7,440 nt of DNA from Deltaproteobacteria bacterium UBA2385 (GTDB taxonomy: Bacteria; Myxococcota_A; UBA796; UBA2385). The first letter of the stretch is position 1, and every line of letters begins with the position of its first letter. Below are positions 5,880 through 7,440 of the stretch, one piece after another. The stretch is taken from assembly GCA_002343455.1 (NCBI GenBank), contig DDSR01000276.1, forward strand, positions 23,915 to 31,354, in the 5' to 3' direction. The position numbers and the translations under genes were made by a program. The notes under the pieces were generated by a model that did no database searches, was not told where the DNA came from, and was given only the letters and a program-made list of their open reading frames with translations.

Positions 5880-6371
5880 TCAACCCTTGTCGATGGCGCG
5901 GAGCAGGTGCACGGTCTCGAGGGCGGCCATGGCGGCTTCGGCCCCCTTGTTGCCCATCTTGGTGCCGGCGCGCTCGACGGCCTGGTCGATGTTGTCGGTG
6001 GTCAGGACGCCGAAGGCGATCGGCAGGCCCGAGTCGAGGCCGACCGAGGCGAGGCCCTTGCTGACCTCGCTGGCGACGAAGTCGAAGTGGGGGGTGCCGC
6101 CGCGGATGACGCAGGCCAGGGCGATGATGGCGTCGTAGCGGCCGCTGCGGGCGAGCCGCTGGGCGACCAGGGGCAGCTCGAAGCTGCCGGGGGCCCAGAC
6201 GACGGTGCAGCGGGCCTCGATGTCGACGCCGTGGCGGCGCAGGGTGTCCAGCGCGCCGTCGAGCAGGCGGGAGGTGATCAGGTCGTTCCAGCGCGAGACG
6301 AGCAGGACGTAGCGTCCGCCTTCGTCGACGAGGTGGCCTTCGATGACCTGGGGCATAGGGGGCTGGGGCAT
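5880..6371 (-). CDS. ribH: 6,7-dimethyl-8-ribityllumazine synthase RibH
   Basis: RibH condenses 5-amino-6-ribitylaminouracil with 3,4-dihydroxy-2-butanone 4-phosphate to give 6,7-dimethyl-8-ribityllumazine, the penultimate step of riboflavin synthesis; the family forms pentamers or 60-subunit capsids. The 163 residues hold the expected motifs: SRWND (26-30, aromatic substrate-binding residue Trp28), APGSFELP (60-67), [13 protein letters not shown] (87-99, with the catalytic His95), [12 protein letters not shown] (120-131), and [14 protein letters not shown] (134-147, with the phosphate-binding Arg134). The ATG at 6371 is chosen from GGAG at 6377-6380, 5 bases upstream; a second ATG at 6356 is less likely. 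It starts 2 bases after the stop of the ribB-type gene, and its own stop is 7 bases before nusB. The open frame continuing upstream of 6371 is only antisense openness of the GC-rich ribB gene region. Confidence 0.97.
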   Translation of the reverse strand: MPQPPMPQVIEGHLVDEGGRYVLLVSRWNDLITSRLLDGALDTLRRHGVDIEARCTVVWAPGSFELPLVAQRLARSGRYDAIIALACVIRGGTPHFDFVASEVSKGLASVGLDSGLPIAFGVLTTDNIDQAVERAGTKMGNKGAEAAMAALETVHLLRAIDKG

Positions 6372-6373
6372 CT

Positions 6374-7440
6374 TCACTCCACGATCTTCAGGCCGAGCCT
6401 GCTCTGCCGCCGCGGTGCCGTCACCGCTGCGTGCTGGGGGTCGGCCAGGGCTACCCGCTCGACGATCTCCAGGCCATAGCCGTCCAGGCCGAAGATCTTG
6501 CGCGGGCTGTTGGTCATCAGGCGCAGGCGGCGCACGCCCAGGTCGACCAGGATCTGCGCCCCGGTGCCGAGCTCGCGCAGGCCGTCGCTGTCGGGCTCGC
6601 GCTGCGGGACGACGGCTTCCGGTGCGACGAAGTGGCGGCGCAGGCGGCCGACCAGGGCGTCGGGGCGGACGCCGCCGCCGAGGTGCATGTAGAGCAGCAG
6701 GCCGCGGCCCTCGTCCCGGATGCGCTGCAGCGCGCGGTCGATGCTGGCCCCGCTGTCCCGGTGGGGCGAGCCGAAGACGTCGCCGATGGGGTCGCTGGCC
6801 TGGATGCGGCAGAGGAGGGGGTCGTCGCCGGTGAGGTCGCCGCACCAGACGGCGAGGTGGAGCGTGTCGTCGGACTGGCTGCGGTAGAGGCGGGACTGGA
6901 AGCCGCCCAGGCCGGGCACGGGCAGCTCGCCCTCGAGGACGCGCTCGATCAGGACCTCGTGCCGCATCCGCCAGCGGATCAGGTCGGCGACGGTGACGAC
7001 GCGCAGGCGGTGGGTCTGGCCGAACTCGATCAGGTCCGGCAGGCGGGCCATCTCGCCGTCTTCTTTCATGATCTCGCAGATGACGCCCGAGGGGGTCAGG
7101 CCGGCGAGGCGGGCGAGGTCGACGCTGCCCTCGGTCTGGCCGGTGCGCACCAGCACGCCGCCGTCGCGGGCGCGCAGCGGGAAGACGTGGCCGGGGGTGA
7201 CGAGGTCCTGGGGGCCGTTGCTGGGGTCGATGGCGACCTTGATCGTGTGGGCCCGGTCCGCGGCGCTGATGCCGGTGCTGACGCCCTCGCGGGCCTCGAT
7301 CGAGACCGTGAAGGCGGTGCCGTAGGGGCTCTGGTTGTTGGCCGCCATCATCGGCAGGCCCAGCCGGCGGACGCGGTCGCTGGTCAGGGTCAGGCAGATC
7401 AGGCCGCGGCCGTGGCGGGCCATGAAGTTGATCGCCTCGG
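6374..7440 (-). CDS. ribBX: RibB (DHBP synthase) fused to a degenerate RibA-like domain, RibBX-type; 5' end missing
   Basis: The frame runs off the right edge: codons before the Met at 7423 read EAINF, the usual RibB sequence just upstream of MARHGRGL. The N-terminal domain makes 3,4-dihydroxy-2-butanone 4-phosphate from ribulose 5-phosphate for riboflavin synthesis. Its motifs include [41 protein letters not shown] and [15 protein letters not shown]. In the motif usually written GHTEA, this protein has GQTEG, with Gln (7136-7138) in place of the metal-ligand His. The C-terminal ~200 residues align with GTP cyclohydrolase II ([36 protein letters not shown]). The zinc Cys are gone, however: HSECLTGD is [13 protein letters not shown] is HRDSG, and the LRQEGRG segment is MHLGGGVR. 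This domain should lack cyclohydrolase activity, as in the RibBX variant described from Proteobacteria. The first metal-binding Glu lies off the window. ribH starts 2 bases downstream. Confidence 0.9.
   Translation of the reverse strand, partial: EAINFMARHGRGLICLTLTSDRVRRLGLPMMAANNQSPYGTAFTVSIEAREGVSTGISAADRAHTIKVAIDPSNGPQDLVTPGHVFPLRARDGGVLVRTGQTEGSVDLARLAGLTPSGVICEIMKEDGEMARLPDLIEFGQTHRLRVVTVADLIRWRMRHEVLIERVLEGELPVPGLGGFQSRLYRSQSDDTLHLAVWCGDLTGDDPLLCRIQASDPIGDVFGSPHRDSGASIDRALQRIRDEGRGLLLYMHLGGGVRPDALVGRLRRHFVAPEAVVPQREPDSDGLRELGTGAQILVDLGVRRLRLMTNSPRKIFGLDGYGLEIVERVALADPQHAAVTAPRRQSRLGLKIVE
6377..6380 (-). promoter_or_regulatory. Shine-Dalgarno sequence fixing the ribH start
   Basis: GGAG on the minus strand lies 5 bases before the ATG at 6371 and overlaps the end of the ribB-type gene. 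It selects the 163-residue RibH start. Confidence 0.7.

Noticed and set aside
5219..6479. Plus-strand open frames of 281 and 338 codons opposite nusB and ribH.
   Set aside because: They lie antisense to well-recognised nusB and ribH and show no family features of their own.
6372..6845. An N-terminal extension of RibH up to 6845.
   Set aside because: It overlaps the ribB-type gene in another frame and reads as Arg/Pro/His-rich noise; the Shine-Dalgarno sequence and family length fix the start at 6371.

Overview
The window comes from a GC-rich bacterium (a hand count of the line at 1021-1080 gives about 73% G+C). The mix of genes fits a deltaproteobacterium-like lineage such as Myxococcota: a proteobacterial-type PlsB acyltransferase, a ribB-ribH-nusB run, and a large secreted-type beta-helix protein. 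This assignment is inference from gene content only.

Layout. Position 2-775 (+) is the 3' end of a gene for a repetitive, probably extracellular, beta-helix-like protein; it is visibly less GC-rich than the rest. Position 914-3481 (+) is plsB, the membrane glycerol-3-phosphate acyltransferase, and it overlaps by ATGA a gene for an unknown two-helix membrane protein (3478-3882). A 9-bp-stem hairpin follows. Next is a compact type II toxin-antitoxin module: a sigma70-like promoter embedded in ATGGTC inverted repeats, a Phd/YefM-type antitoxin (3964-4224), and a PIN-domain (VapC-like) toxin (4221-4631) that overlaps it by GTGA. From 4650 to the right edge everything is on the minus strand and reads as one tight operon in the order ribB-type gene (5' end off the window), ribH, nusB, a DUF2752 membrane protein, and an ErpA/IscA-type A-type iron-sulfur carrier.

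How the genes work together. The plus-strand pair makes lysophosphatidate at the membrane, perhaps with a small partner protein. The minus-strand operon supplies the 3,4-dihydroxy-2-butanone 4-phosphate branch and the lumazine synthase step of riboflavin synthesis, the NusB antitermination factor, and an Fe-S carrier. The C-terminal GTP cyclohydrolase II-like domain of the ribB-type protein has lost all three zinc cysteines and the QEGRG segment. It is therefore almost certainly not a cyclohydrolase and resembles the RibBX variant known from Proteobacteria; a separate ribA is expected elsewhere. The toxin-antitoxin pair sits at the junction where the two operons converge and looks like an independent, self-regulated passenger.

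I see no rRNA, tRNA, CRISPR array, insertion sequence or prophage gene, and nothing that amounts to a wholly new system. The points most worth following are the degenerate RibA-like domain, the His-to-Gln change in the RibB domain, the toxin-antitoxin operator, the missing canonical start of the DUF2752 gene, and the PlsB-coupled membrane protein.
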